NCBI RefSeq assembly: GCF_028463845.1
Contig: NZ_CP116805.1
Span: forward strand, 1,550,001-1,614,000
Length of the DNA stretch: 64,000 bases
Direction of reading: 5' to 3'
Source of the DNA: Gimibacter soli
GTDB taxonomy: Bacteria > Pseudomonadota > Alphaproteobacteria > Sphingomonadales > Kordiimonadaceae
Position numbers and translations under genes: made by a program. Within the stretch, counting starts at the first letter, position 1. Each line of letters starts with the position of its first letter. The notes beneath the pieces are model-generated. The model saw nothing but the letters and a program-made list of their open reading frames with translations. It was not told the DNA's origin and ran no database searches. Shown here piece by piece: positions 52,098 to 61,040 of this stretch.

Positions 52098-52723
52098 AAA
52101 ACACCTTAGGGCAGTTCGGACGTCTGGTCAGACTATCACGGTTACCCGGTGTCGGGCGTCATGTCGTAAGTCCGTAAACTACCCCACATCTTGAAGTGAT
52201 TTAATAATGTTCCACAAGTGTGGCGCACTTCAAACGAATGTGTCCCGTCGCTAAGGTCATTTGTCGTGTCCATTTTTTTTCGGACTTGATTAGTGAACTA
52301 ATCTAATTGGCTCAGTCTCAGATAGCCGAAACGCCAAAAGCATACGTTTTACTGCGCCAGATTTGCGCCATTGATGATCTATGCGGTTGGTATTGGCTCG
52401 CGTTCGGTGCCGGGGCAGCGGCGTTGTTGCTGCCGTGGATTTCTTCAAATCCACCAATGTCGCTCCGCATATCGCTGTTTCAGCGAGCCAGTGAGCAATC
52501 CCGCCAGCAACACAAGTCTGCATGCTATCCACCAAGGCTGATGGCGACTTGGGCTCGATTGACGCGAGACCCAAATCCTCCTGAACTTGCGACCTCAAAT
52601 CTGTGTCATTTGTGCTGTCGGGGGACACTCAGAATGGGGGAGCAGTTAGGCGTGAAAAAGTTTGTCACACTGTCCCACCGAGTGGTGTCTAATAATCTAG
52701 AACTTCATTTCGAGAGGTTTAAA
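52098..52723. other. 626-base gap holding a degenerate att-like sequence
   Basis: No supported gene. Contains the third att-like sequence (52353-52424). The sigma-factor frame stays open upstream to 52307 across this region, but nothing before about 52634 resembles a sigma factor. A minus-strand open frame at 52290-52628 has no recognisable product. Confidence 0.55.
52353..52424 (+). repeat. Attachment-site-like sequence, copy 3 (degenerate)
   Basis: TGCGCCAGATTTGCGCCA (52353-52370) is an exact 18-base repeat of 19687-19704. GGTGCCGG follows at 53 bases (52 in copies 1 and 2), then CAGCGG after two extra bases. The bases between are not alike, so this is an old or only partly related site. 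Confidence 0.45.
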
Positions 52724-53533
52724 TTGACGAAAGACCAGGAAATTGTTGTCCGAAAGGCAAAGGATGGTGACGCCGCCGCCCTCACCCAGTTGGTGCGCGC
52801 GGTGCAGGACAACGTCTTTCGTCTCTCGCTGCGTATGCTGGCGGATCCAGACGGAGCGCAGGACGCGACACAGGAAATCCTGATCCGCGTTATCACAAAG
52901 TTGTCGACATTCAACGGCGAAAGTCGGTTCGAGACGTGGGTACATCGTGTGGCGGTGAACTATCTTCTTACCGCGCAAAAGGTGATGGCACGCGATCCTG
53001 GGCTGACGTTCGACATATTCGGTGCTGACCTGATCGATGGGCTGGTCGACGAAGACATGGCGTCACCAGAAGACCATGCCATGCTCAACGACCTCAGGCT
53101 GAACTGCACGATGGCCATGCTGTTGTGCCTCGATCACAAACACCGCGCAGCATACGTTCTTGGCGAAGTGCTCGAATTCGAGCATGCGGAGGCCGCCGCC
53201 ATATTGAGCGTCGAACCGGCCACATTTCGCAAGCAGCTTTCGCGAGCGCGGACCAGTGTACAGGCATTCGCCAGCACGCATTGCGGCCTCGTTGACGCCA
53301 CTGCGCCATGTTCTTGCCCGCGCCGCTTGCCAGCCGCCCTCACCTGTGGACGGCTGGGTCCAGGGCCCAACAGCGTCTTTGCCGACGCGCCTGGATATGC
53401 AGCGGCTAAGGCAATGGCCGGTGCGGTCAACGCAGGTCTCGCCGCGGTCGAGCTGCAACGCGCGATGGGGCCGCTGCGCGCGCCCGAGGATTTTGCTGCC
53501 AAGGTGCTAAGCCTGGTCGATCCACCCGATTAA
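52724..53533 (+). CDS. ECF-type RNA polymerase sigma factor
   Basis: 269 residues from the TTG at 52724, chosen because GAGAGG lies 6 bases upstream; ATG at 52634 is an alternative. Sigma-2 region: QDNVFRLSLRMLADPDGAQD with ATQEILIRV; sigma-4 HTH region: EFEHAEAAAILSVEPATFRKQLSRAR. A C-terminal extension of about 90 residues carries a cysteine cluster (THCGL, CSCPRR, LTCG) known in one group of ECF factors and possibly metal-binding. No anti-sigma gene is adjacent. Followed 32 bases later by a SnoaL-like lipoprotein gene. Confidence 0.85.
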   Translation: MTKDQEIVVRKAKDGDAAALTQLVRAVQDNVFRLSLRMLADPDGAQDATQEILIRVITKLSTFNGESRFETWVHRVAVNYLLTAQKVMARDPGLTFDIFGADLIDGLVDEDMASPEDHAMLNDLRLNCTMAMLLCLDHKHRAAYVLGEVLEFEHAEAAAILSVEPATFRKQLSRARTSVQAFASTHCGLVDATAPCSCPRRLPAALTCGRLGPGPNSVFADAPGYAAAKAMAGAVNAGLAAVELQRAMGPLRAPEDFAAKVLSLVDPPD

Positions 53534-53565
53534 ACGCCGAACCCACCACAAAGGAGAAATGAGAA

Positions 53566-54078
53566 ATGAGACGCGCATTTGCGTGGACGCTGTTGCTTTG
53601 CCTGGCGCCGTTATCTGCGGGCTGCGCCATGGAATCGAAGACCGAGCCCGCACCAATCCAACACATAGGAACACAAAACATGAATAAGGACCAAGCAGAC
53701 GTTCAGAACACAATCGAAGGGATGACGTCAGCCTTTGAGAAGAACGATATTGACGCGGTGATGGCTACTTATGAACCCGGCGCCGCGATCTTGTTCGAGC
53801 CGGGCCAGCCAGTGACCGACGTACAGCAGGCCCGCCAGATGTTTGACGGTATGGCGGCGGCAAAGCCTACCTTCACCTATTCGGGCCACGAAGTTGTGGT
53901 GAGCGGCGATACCGCTATACACATCGCGCCTTGGCAGATGACGGCGCATATGCCCGATGGGCAGGAGATCAAGCAGGCCGGTCTTTCGATCGCGGTGCTG
54001 CGTCGGCAGGCCGATGGATCGTGGAAGATGGTGATAGACAATCCCCATGGCTCACGGCTGATGGAACAGTCCAAGTAG
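53566..54078 (+). CDS. SnoaL/DUF4440-like lipoprotein
   Basis: 170 residues. Lipoprotein signal with lipobox LSAGC (lipidated Cys19 or close), then a cone-shaped NTF2-like fold of about 120 residues (VQNTIEGMTSAFEKNDIDAVM to SWKMVIDNPHG). Members bind small ligands or act as simple enzymes, with no fixed function. The AAGGAG site before the ATG lies 32 bases after the sigma gene, so the two are probably cotranscribed. A role in sensing for the sigma factor is possible, but only from position. Confidence 0.82.
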   Translation: MRRAFAWTLLLCLAPLSAGCAMESKTEPAPIQHIGTQNMNKDQADVQNTIEGMTSAFEKNDIDAVMATYEPGAAILFEPGQPVTDVQQARQMFDGMAAAKPTFTYSGHEVVVSGDTAIHIAPWQMTAHMPDGQEIKQAGLSIAVLRRQADGSWKMVIDNPHGSRLMEQSK

Positions 54079-54414
54079 GCGCAGGAAAGGTCGGTCGTTC
54101 CATATGGCCGACTGAAGCTCGATGCCAAGATTGGCATGAGGAGCTTCGCAAGGTGTGAAATGTCCCTCTATAATCTCAAGGGGGACATTTCTTGCTCGGT
54201 CAAAGCTTATGCGTCGGCGTTCGCGATTAATTGTCACCGCCCTACCTGACAGCCCGTCTGATGTAGGTGAAGCCTGCCCGTTGCCAGAACACTTGGCGCA
54301 TGCTGCGGCGTAGCTATGTGGAGTAATATTCTTTATTTGTTGGGGAAGACCAAAATTCTCATCAAAAATATCTCAGAATAGTGAGTATTTCCCTTTTTGA
54401 AATGGCGTGAGACT
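54079..54414. other. 336-base gap between two convergent units
   Basis: No gene seen. Holds a hairpin at 54158-54190 and a weaker CTCA/TGAG hairpin with T-run near 54372 that could end the minus-strand glpD operon. AT-rich toward the right. Confidence 0.55.
54158..54190. terminator. Hairpin AAATGTCCC / GGGACATTT
   Basis: 9-bp perfect stem (54158-54166 with 54182-54190) with a 15-base loop; short A and T ends on either strand. Lies 80 bases after the lipoprotein gene. Possible bidirectional terminator. Confidence 0.4.
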
Positions 54415-55950
54415 TTAATCGTATGGGGTTTTTTGCAGAAGTATCGATTCCAATATCTGCTCCAAAACAGCGATCTCCTTTAGCGTGAGGTGAAGGCCAA
54501 GTTTTGATCGGCGCCATAAAATATCTTCAGATGTTCTAGCCCATTCCAATTCGACCAGATATCGAACCTCTGCTTCGTAAAGAGTGTCACCGATGTGCTG
54601 CCCGAGATCATCAAGGGATTGGCAGCCGCTCAGGAACTGGTGGCAAAGTGTGCCATAGCTTCGCGCAAAGCGAGAAAGCATCTTGTTAGGTAGCCACGAA
54701 TAGCTTGCTTCCAGTTCAGCTTTGAATGCGTCTATGCTCTCTATCGCACCACCTGGCAGCGGATTTCTGGCAGTCCAGCGTTCACCCATTCCGGGGAACG
54801 TCCCCCGCAAGTGATCGACAGCAGCCTCCGACAATATACGGTAGGTAGTAATCTTGCCGCCGAAAACGGACAATAATGGTGCCTCATTACCCGCTTGGCC
54901 TACGTCCAACTCTAGTTCGTAGTCCCGTGAAGCCATCTGGGCTTTTGTGGTGTCATCGTCCATCAACGGCCGGACCCCTGAATAGGACCAGACAATTTCA
55001 TTGGATGTTGTCTGAGTCATGAAGTGGGCGTTGATGACTGACAGAAGATAGTCGATCTCATCCCTCGAAATGGCAACATCGGTAGCGTCACCGTCGAAAT
55101 CAACGTCCGTAGTCCCGACCAAGGAATATACATCTTCAAAAGGTATGACAAAGACGATACGTCCGTCTTGATTTTGCAGGATATAGGCCTCAGGTGCGTC
55201 ATGCAGACGCGGAACCACGATGTGACTCCCTTTCACTAAACGGATACTGTGCGGCGAAGAGGAGTCGATGACTTCACGAAACAGGCTCTCGACCCATGGG
55301 CCGGTTGCGTTGACAAGTGTGCGACAGCTTCTCGTCAAAACTTCGCCAGTCTGCTGGTTGCGAAGTGTGACAAGCCAAATGCCGGCCTCGCGTCTCGCCG
55401 CTATGCACTTTGTACGGGGGTGTATTTCTGCACCTAGTGCCTTGGCGCCACGGGCCAGAAGGACTACCAACCGTGCGTCGTCGACCCAGCCATCACTATA
55501 TTCATAACCGCAATGCATTTCACGCTTTAAGGGACTCTTCTCTCGGAAGCGGATAGCGTGACTAGGTCCTGAAACCAACCGCCGGGCCAGATTGTCATAT
55601 AGGAACAATCCGGCTCGGATCATCCACGCTGGCCTTAGGTGTGGTCGGTGTGGCAGGCGGAATCGAAGCGGCCGCATGATATGGGGAGCGTTCCTTAGTA
55701 GCCGCTCCCGTTCTTTAAGCGCCTTTCGAACAAGACCAAAGTCATATTGTTCAAGATACCTTAGTCCGCCATGGATTAACTTACTCGACGCAGATGAAGT
55801 TGCGCCGCCAAGATCGTTCATCTCACAAAGAAGCACTTTTAGTCCGCGTCCAGCGGCATCTAGCGCAATTCCGGTGCCGTTGACCCCACCGCCGATTACG
55901 ACGACATCAAAGTCCGCGTCCAGAGCATCCTTTGCTCCAATGTCCAACAT
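54415..55950 (-). CDS. glpD: Glycerol-3-phosphate dehydrogenase GlpD
   Basis: 511 residues, membrane-associated FAD enzyme oxidising glycerol-3-phosphate to DHAP and passing electrons to quinone. N-terminal FAD motif VVVIGGGVNGTGIALDAAGR (residues 15-34) and MNDLGGATSSASSKLIHGGL, then the GTTDVDFDGDAT segment and the C-terminal DAO_C domain. Last gene of the operon; its ATG lies 6 bases after the SDR stop. With GlpK it completes glycerol entry to glycolysis. Confidence 0.95.
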   Translation of the reverse strand: MLDIGAKDALDADFDVVVIGGGVNGTGIALDAAGRGLKVLLCEMNDLGGATSSASSKLIHGGLRYLEQYDFGLVRKALKERERLLRNAPHIMRPLRFRLPHRPHLRPAWMIRAGLFLYDNLARRLVSGPSHAIRFREKSPLKREMHCGYEYSDGWVDDARLVVLLARGAKALGAEIHPRTKCIAARREAGIWLVTLRNQQTGEVLTRSCRTLVNATGPWVESLFREVIDSSSPHSIRLVKGSHIVVPRLHDAPEAYILQNQDGRIVFVIPFEDVYSLVGTTDVDFDGDATDVAISRDEIDYLLSVINAHFMTQTTSNEIVWSYSGVRPLMDDDTTKAQMASRDYELELDVGQAGNEAPLLSVFGGKITTYRILSEAAVDHLRGTFPGMGERWTARNPLPGGAIESIDAFKAELEASYSWLPNKMLSRFARSYGTLCHQFLSGCQSLDDLGQHIGDTLYEAEVRYLVELEWARTSEDILWRRSKLGLHLTLKEIAVLEQILESILLQKTPYD

Positions 55951-55956
55951 GTCAGC

Positions 55957-56856
55957 CTACCTGTTCTTGGCGCCGAAGCTTTTCGCATACGGATTGTCAG
56001 GATCAGGCAAACCCTGCAGCTCACGGAGGCTAGGCACGAAGAAATCGGGCATGATGTCGATATCGGCCACGCCGTCTGGGCCATAGTGTGTCAGGTCAGT
56101 AATGCCATTCGCCGCGAGAAGCTCGTCGTCAATAAAGAAGTTGCCGGTCACGCTGCGAGCGTCCGAGGTCATTATGAGATAGGCTGCATCGGCTAATATA
56201 TCAGGGGAGCGCAGGTGGCTTGTATCCATGTGGCTTGCAAATTCCGCCATTGCTGCTGTGTCAATTGCCGTGCGCGGCCACAGGGCATTGACGCCGACGC
56301 GCCCTCGAAACTCACCAGCTACTCCTAGCATAACCATGCTCATGCCGAACTTGGCCATTGTGTATCCCACGTGTGGGGCGAACCAGCGTTCCTCCATTGA
56401 AAGTGGAGGAGAAATGGACAGGATATGAGGGTTTGAGGATTTCAAGAGGTGCGGCAGGGCCTTTTGTGTAACAAGGTATGTCCCTCGCGCATTAACGCCG
56501 TGCATCAGGTCGAACCGTTTGACCGGAGTGTTCAAGATTGAAGTCAGTTTCACCGCGCTTGCATTGTTGATGCAGATGTCGATACCTCCGAATACCTCGA
56601 CGGTCTTGGCAATAGCGGCTTCAACATTGTTTTCGTCGCGGATGTCACAAACTAGCGGCAAGGCAACCCCGCCGGCTGCTCTGATCGTATCGGCCGCCGA
56701 ATAGATCGTACCTGGCAACGAGGGATGGGGAAGGGCGGTCTTGGCGGCGAGGGCTATATTGGCCCCTTCCTGTGCAGCCCGGCATGCGATAGCGAGCCCA
56801 ATGCCTCTCGAACCGCCGCTGATAAAAATGGTTTTACCTTCCAGTGGTCGTTTCAT
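55957..56856 (-). CDS. Short-chain dehydrogenase/reductase (HSDL2-like)
   Basis: 299 residues. SDR Rossmann motif GGSRGIG (residues 15-21), NNAS near residue 97 and the active-site Y-x3-K in YTMAKFG. The order and the SMEERWFAPHVGYTMAK stretch resemble the SDR part of HSDL2-like proteins, which are linked to fatty-acid metabolism in peroxisomes. The substrate is unknown; with an acyl-CoA ligase next to it, a fatty-acyl or alcohol intermediate is plausible. Between the ligase (78 bases upstream) and glpD. Confidence 0.88.
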   Translation of the reverse strand: MKRPLEGKTIFISGGSRGIGLAIACRAAQEGANIALAAKTALPHPSLPGTIYSAADTIRAAGGVALPLVCDIRDENNVEAAIAKTVEVFGGIDICINNASAVKLTSILNTPVKRFDLMHGVNARGTYLVTQKALPHLLKSSNPHILSISPPLSMEERWFAPHVGYTMAKFGMSMVMLGVAGEFRGRVGVNALWPRTAIDTAAMAEFASHMDTSHLRSPDILADAAYLIMTSDARSVTGNFFIDDELLAANGITDLTHYGPDGVADIDIMPDFFVPSLRELQGLPDPDNPYAKSFGAKNR

Positions 56857-56934
56857 CGTCGATCCTCGGTCTTTCTAATTTCGTAGAATTGAATTTTGGG
56901 CTTGGCGGGGCTGAGAGTAGATTCAGCGGTCCCC

Positions 56935-58551
56935 TCAATTTTGAGGGGTATTCGTTGGATAGGTCTCTGCAATTGTTGCGACGGGGCGCAACAGTGTCCG
57001 GTCAAGGTCACGTTTGACGATTTTGCCGGTCGGATTGGTGGGAAGCTTGGCCATGACCGCCATCAGGCGTGGATACTTGTAAAGGGCTATCCGCGCGCGG
57101 CACCAGTCAGCCAGTTCCGCAGGTTCGATTTTGGTTCCTGGTACTAGCTGCAAGAAGGCAGCGACCTCCTGTCCGAGCTTTGCGTCCTCGACACCTACCA
57201 CCGCGGCAAGCTGTACGTCGGGGTGCTGCAGTAACACTGCTTCCACTTCTGAGGGGTAAACATTATACCCACCTCGGATCACCAGCTCTTTGCGCCGGTC
57301 GAAGATAGTAATCGTACCGTCGTCATTTATTTGCACAAGATCCCCAGTGGGGAACCATTCCTCTGACTGTCGTGGCGTAAGAATGCCGTCAATATAATAA
57401 CCGCGGAATATGTTGGAGCCGCGCAGCTCAAGTTCTCCCCTGTCCAAGCTATCGTCAGCAAGTGGCACGACCCGGAAGTCCAGAAAGTCAGATATGCGCC
57501 CAACGCCGGGGGTCGGAGGCTTGTTTACATTCTCAAGGGCAATGCAACATCCTACTTCGGTCATGCCATAGCCCTTATGGAGCGGTCGGCCAAAGGCTCG
57601 CTCAAACGCCTCGGCAATGGCTCCGGATAGCGGAGCGCCTCCGGTGAGGGCGCAGCGGAGGCGGCGACAGCCTTGGCTGGCGCGTTCGCGCTCGGTGGTG
57701 GCAAGGTCTGCCAGAGCTGCAAATGTCGTGGGTACAGCTGCCATCAGCGTCGGAGCCGTCCGAGACATGGCTTCAAGCACGCGTTTCGGGTTTGCGCGTG
57801 GCACCAATACCAGGGCAGCTCCGGCCATAAGTGCGCCTAGCATCAGGACCATCTGCCCAAAAACGTGCGACAATGGTAACGGGCACAGAAGGGTATCCTG
57901 TGTTGTTATGCCAAGGGTCTCATTCGAATAGCGTGTATTGTTGATGACCGCCTGCTGCACTAGGGAGGCGCCCTTAGGGCGACCTGATGTGCCCGACGTG
58001 AAAAGGATCAGGACTTCCTCGCTGAGACCGCGGGGAGAGGAGGGTAGCGTTGGATCCGCACGCTCCATCAGAACGTCAAGCGACACTATTTCGTCGTCCG
58101 AGCTTCCGAAACACAAGATCGGCGCAATACCCGAAAGACTTTCGTTTTGGCTTGAGAAATACCCTGCTGCGGGCATGTCGGCACTGCTTGCACTGATGAC
58201 AATCAGTGACGGCAGCATTGATGATAATATGAAATCTAGCTCCGCAGTCCCAAGCAGCGGATTCAGTGGAATCACGACGAGTCCCGCCCGATGTGCGGCG
58301 AAATAGGCGATCACAAATTCTGGTGAGGTTGGCAGCAATAGGACAATCCTGTCACCAGGGAGGAGTCCAAATTCAACAAATGCTCCGTGGGCCTGCGCAA
58401 TACGAGCATTCAGTTCGTCATATGTAAGGGTCAGGTTGTCACAGCAAATGGCAGGAGCGGATGGAGGCATATGGCCAAGCGCTCCGAACTGGCAAAGCAA
58501 CTCTGGCGTTCTCGATGTAGCTGAGTTGAAGCTTTGGCCTTTGTTTGTCAT
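56935..58551 (-). CDS. AMP-forming acyl-CoA synthetase/ligase
   Basis: 538 residues of the ANL superfamily. P-loop motif LFTSGTSGRPKGAS near residue 190, YGMTEVG near residue 325, the TGDLVQI aspartate and the C-terminal lysine in PTGKIVKRDL. Activates a carboxylic acid, probably a fatty acid, as acyl-AMP and then acyl-CoA in the cytoplasm. Within the operon with monoacylglycerol-lipase-like and glycerol genes, a medium- or long-chain fatty acid released by the lipase is the expected substrate. Confidence 0.92.
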   Translation of the reverse strand: MTNKGQSFNSATSRTPELLCQFGALGHMPPSAPAICCDNLTLTYDELNARIAQAHGAFVEFGLLPGDRIVLLLPTSPEFVIAYFAAHRAGLVVIPLNPLLGTAELDFILSSMLPSLIVISASSADMPAAGYFSSQNESLSGIAPILCFGSSDDEIVSLDVLMERADPTLPSSPRGLSEEVLILFTSGTSGRPKGASLVQQAVINNTRYSNETLGITTQDTLLCPLPLSHVFGQMVLMLGALMAGAALVLVPRANPKRVLEAMSRTAPTLMAAVPTTFAALADLATTERERASQGCRRLRCALTGGAPLSGAIAEAFERAFGRPLHKGYGMTEVGCCIALENVNKPPTPGVGRISDFLDFRVVPLADDSLDRGELELRGSNIFRGYYIDGILTPRQSEEWFPTGDLVQINDDGTITIFDRRKELVIRGGYNVYPSEVEAVLLQHPDVQLAAVVGVEDAKLGQEVAAFLQLVPGTKIEPAELADWCRARIALYKYPRLMAVMAKLPTNPTGKIVKRDLDRTLLRPVATIAETYPTNTPQN

Positions 58552-58603
58552 TTTTTCCTCGATTTCCGCTTAGCCGGTGCCGACCAGCCGCTGTCAAAGA
58601 TGT

Positions 58604-60097
58604 TCAGGCCGCCGATAACGCCCCGACAGGCGTTGTCAGGGTCTGGCGCACAGCCAAGTTCCAGCCCGCAAGTCGTGCCTGTCGTTCGTCTGGCGATAGT
58701 TGAGGGGAAAAGCTTGCCGATCGATGCCACATTGCCTCAAGATCTGCGAAGCCAGACCAGAGCCCTATTGTCAGGCCGGCCAGGAAAGCAGCCCCAATAG
58801 CAGTAGAGTCATGGTCTTCTGGGCGTTCGACATCCATATTCAACATGTTTGAAAGAAACTGTGCGAACCAGTTGTTGGTGGATACACCACCGTCAATTCG
58901 AACAGAACCGACGTTGGCAAGACTGTCATCCATCATGGCGCTGAGGAGGTCGGTCGTCTGAAATGCCACGGCCTCTAGCGCTGCTCGCACTAAGGTAGCC
59001 CGATCCGTATCGAAGGTTAGGCCGATGATCGAAGCTCGCGCATCTGGTCGCCAATAAGGTGCTCCTAGGCCAACGAACGCTGGTATCAGGTGAATTCCGT
59101 GATCGGCTGGGGCCTCTGCTGCCAAAGCCTCAGTATCTGCAGCGCTTGAAATAAGGCCTAGGCGGTCACGTAGCCATGATATCGTGGCACCGGCGGAAAA
59201 AATGGATCCTTCTATGGCATAGGCTTTTTCGGCACCAATCTTATAGATTGGCGTAGACAGAAGGCGGGCTTTGGAAATCACGGGACTGGCCCCCACGTTG
59301 GCCAGCATGAAACAACCTGTTCCGTAAGTCGATTTTATGGTGCCGCGGGCGAAGCAGCATTGACCAATCATTGCCGCCTGTTGATCGCCCGCCATTCCGG
59401 TGATCGGGAGGCGACGAGCTAGGACCTCCGGTGAGGTCTCTCCAAATAGATGGCAGTTATCACGTACCGAAGGTAGAAGTGCTGCCGGGATATCAAATAG
59501 GTGGAGTAGATCCATATCCCACGAATGAGTGGTGATATCGTAAAGCATCGTGCGAGCAGCGTTAGTGGCGTCTGTTGCATGTACTGTTCCTCCTGTCAGG
59601 CGCCAAAGCAGAAAACTGTCAATGGTTCCAGCGGCCAATTCGCCGCGGGCCGCTCGCTCACGTGCCCCGGCCACATGATCGAGGATCCAGGCGAGCTTCG
59701 ACGCTGAAAAATACGGATCGATCAGTAAACCGGTTTTTGATCGCACACCGGCTTCCGCTCCTTCGTTTACAAGTGACAGACAAAGAGCGGCCGTTCGCCT
59801 ATCTTGCCACACAATAGCATTGTAGATAGGGACGCCCGTTTTACGGTCCCATACAACTATCGTTTCGCGCTGGTTTGCAATGCCGATAGCGAGGGTGTCG
59901 TCCTGTACGACATCGCTAAGGACGGCGAGCGCGGATTGCCAGATGTCTTCCGGGTCCTGTTCGACCCATGCCGCGTGCGGATACATGCAGGCCAGGTCTC
60001 GGGTGGATTTGTGTTGTATGTGACCGAAGCCATCCATCCTGATAGCGCGGGTTGAAGTCGTTCCCTGATCGATCGCAACTACCGTTCCACGAGTCAT
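58604..60097 (-). CDS. glpK: Glycerol kinase GlpK
   Basis: 497 residues, usual length. FGGY fold with AIDQGTTSTRA at the N-terminus, YNAIVWQDRRTA near residue 93, GTIDSFLLWRLTGG and the C-terminal RIDGGVSTNNWFAQF. Phosphorylates glycerol to glycerol-3-phosphate. The ATG overlaps the stop of the lipase gene (TAATG), so the two are translated together: the lipase frees glycerol, the kinase traps it, GlpD oxidises it. The E. coli-type regulatory features cannot be judged. Confidence 0.95.
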   Translation of the reverse strand: MTRGTVVAIDQGTTSTRAIRMDGFGHIQHKSTRDLACMYPHAAWVEQDPEDIWQSALAVLSDVVQDDTLAIGIANQRETIVVWDRKTGVPIYNAIVWQDRRTAALCLSLVNEGAEAGVRSKTGLLIDPYFSASKLAWILDHVAGARERAARGELAAGTIDSFLLWRLTGGTVHATDATNAARTMLYDITTHSWDMDLLHLFDIPAALLPSVRDNCHLFGETSPEVLARRLPITGMAGDQQAAMIGQCCFARGTIKSTYGTGCFMLANVGASPVISKARLLSTPIYKIGAEKAYAIEGSIFSAGATISWLRDRLGLISSAADTEALAAEAPADHGIHLIPAFVGLGAPYWRPDARASIIGLTFDTDRATLVRAALEAVAFQTTDLLSAMMDDSLANVGSVRIDGGVSTNNWFAQFLSNMLNMDVERPEDHDSTAIGAAFLAGLTIGLWSGFADLEAMWHRSASFSPQLSPDERQARLAGWNLAVRQTLTTPVGALSAA

Positions 60098-61017
60098 TAC
60101 TTGGTCGCCCGTCTGCCAACATCAGACCGTGCAGCGCGGTCTGCATCATTGGAAATCGCCACATTGACCCAGCTCAACAGGGCTGCAACGACTTCCCGCT
60201 CGTTGGTCTCATTCAGGATTTCATGGCGAGCATGCGAGAATTCCAATGTGCTTGGATCCAGGCCAGCAGTTTTATATCGCTTTACCAGCTCCTTATACCG
60301 GCCATAAGTCGTGGCGACAGGGTCCTCAGAGCCGACCATGATTAGGATCGGAAGGCTCCGCCTGATGCCCTTGAGGGCAGAAGGGTCAGCCAGGAGAGAG
60401 CCGGCTGCGGCCAGCGTCGCCATTGAAGCTGGCACCAGAGAGAACCCGCACAAGGGGTCGGCAATATAGGCGTCAACCTCGTCAGGGTCGCGGCTCAGCC
60501 AGTCGCACTGCGTGCGAGCTGGTTCGAAGCATCGGTTGAAAGCCGCTAGCACATCTGGTTCGTCCGCGAGGTTCTCCATAAGCACATCGACGCTTGCCGT
60601 GCCGATCAGAACAAGCCCCGCCAACTGGCCAGAATGTTCGAGTGCTACTGCCTGAGAAATGAAGGACCCCATGCTATGGCCAATCAGCAACACAGGCAGG
60701 CCTGGATTAGCAAGTCGAGCGAGCTTGATGACGGCTCCGACGTCGCGAGCAACGGCGTTGAAACCGCCGGGGCCGAAGTCCCCGGGGTCGCGGTCACCGA
60801 GGTCTATTGTTGCGCCATGCCCTCGGTGGTCCATCGCATAGACATCAATGCCATCTGCGATCAGATCGGCCATCGGCCTTTTGTAGCGTCCCGCATGTTC
60901 TCCCATGCCGTGAGCGACAACGGCGACCGCTCTTGGTGTTTGGCCTGATGTCCAATGATAGACGGCGATTTTTTCACCGTCTGGTCTTGCTAGTACAAAC
61001 CGGGCTTCACGCACCAT
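60097..61017 (-). CDS. Monoacylglycerol-lipase-like alpha/beta hydrolase
   Basis: 306 residues from the ATG at 61017, which has GGAGGAAGG just upstream; the frame extends to a TTG at 61044 without need. Serine aminopeptidase S33 / monoacylglycerol lipase family: VVAHGMGEHAGRYKR oxyanion region, GHSMGS nucleophile elbow near residue 112, and a late histidine in HARHEILNE. No signal peptide, so it acts inside the cell. Directly upstream of glpK with overlap, which strongly suggests that it releases glycerol from a monoglyceride. Confidence 0.88.
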   Translation of the reverse strand: MVREARFVLARPDGEKIAVYHWTSGQTPRAVAVVAHGMGEHAGRYKRPMADLIADGIDVYAMDHRGHGATIDLGDRDPGDFGPGGFNAVARDVGAVIKLARLANPGLPVLLIGHSMGSFISQAVALEHSGQLAGLVLIGTASVDVLMENLADEPDVLAAFNRCFEPARTQCDWLSRDPDEVDAYIADPLCGFSLVPASMATLAAAGSLLADPSALKGIRRSLPILIMVGSEDPVATTYGRYKELVKRYKTAGLDPSTLEFSHARHEILNETNEREVVAALLSWVNVAISNDADRAARSDVGRRATK

Positions 61018-61040
61018 TTCACCTTCCTCCGAGTACGGTT

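Noticed and set aside
52290-52628. 112-codon minus-strand frame near the third att-like site
   Set aside because: No recognisable domain or ribosome site, and it covers the att-like sequence.
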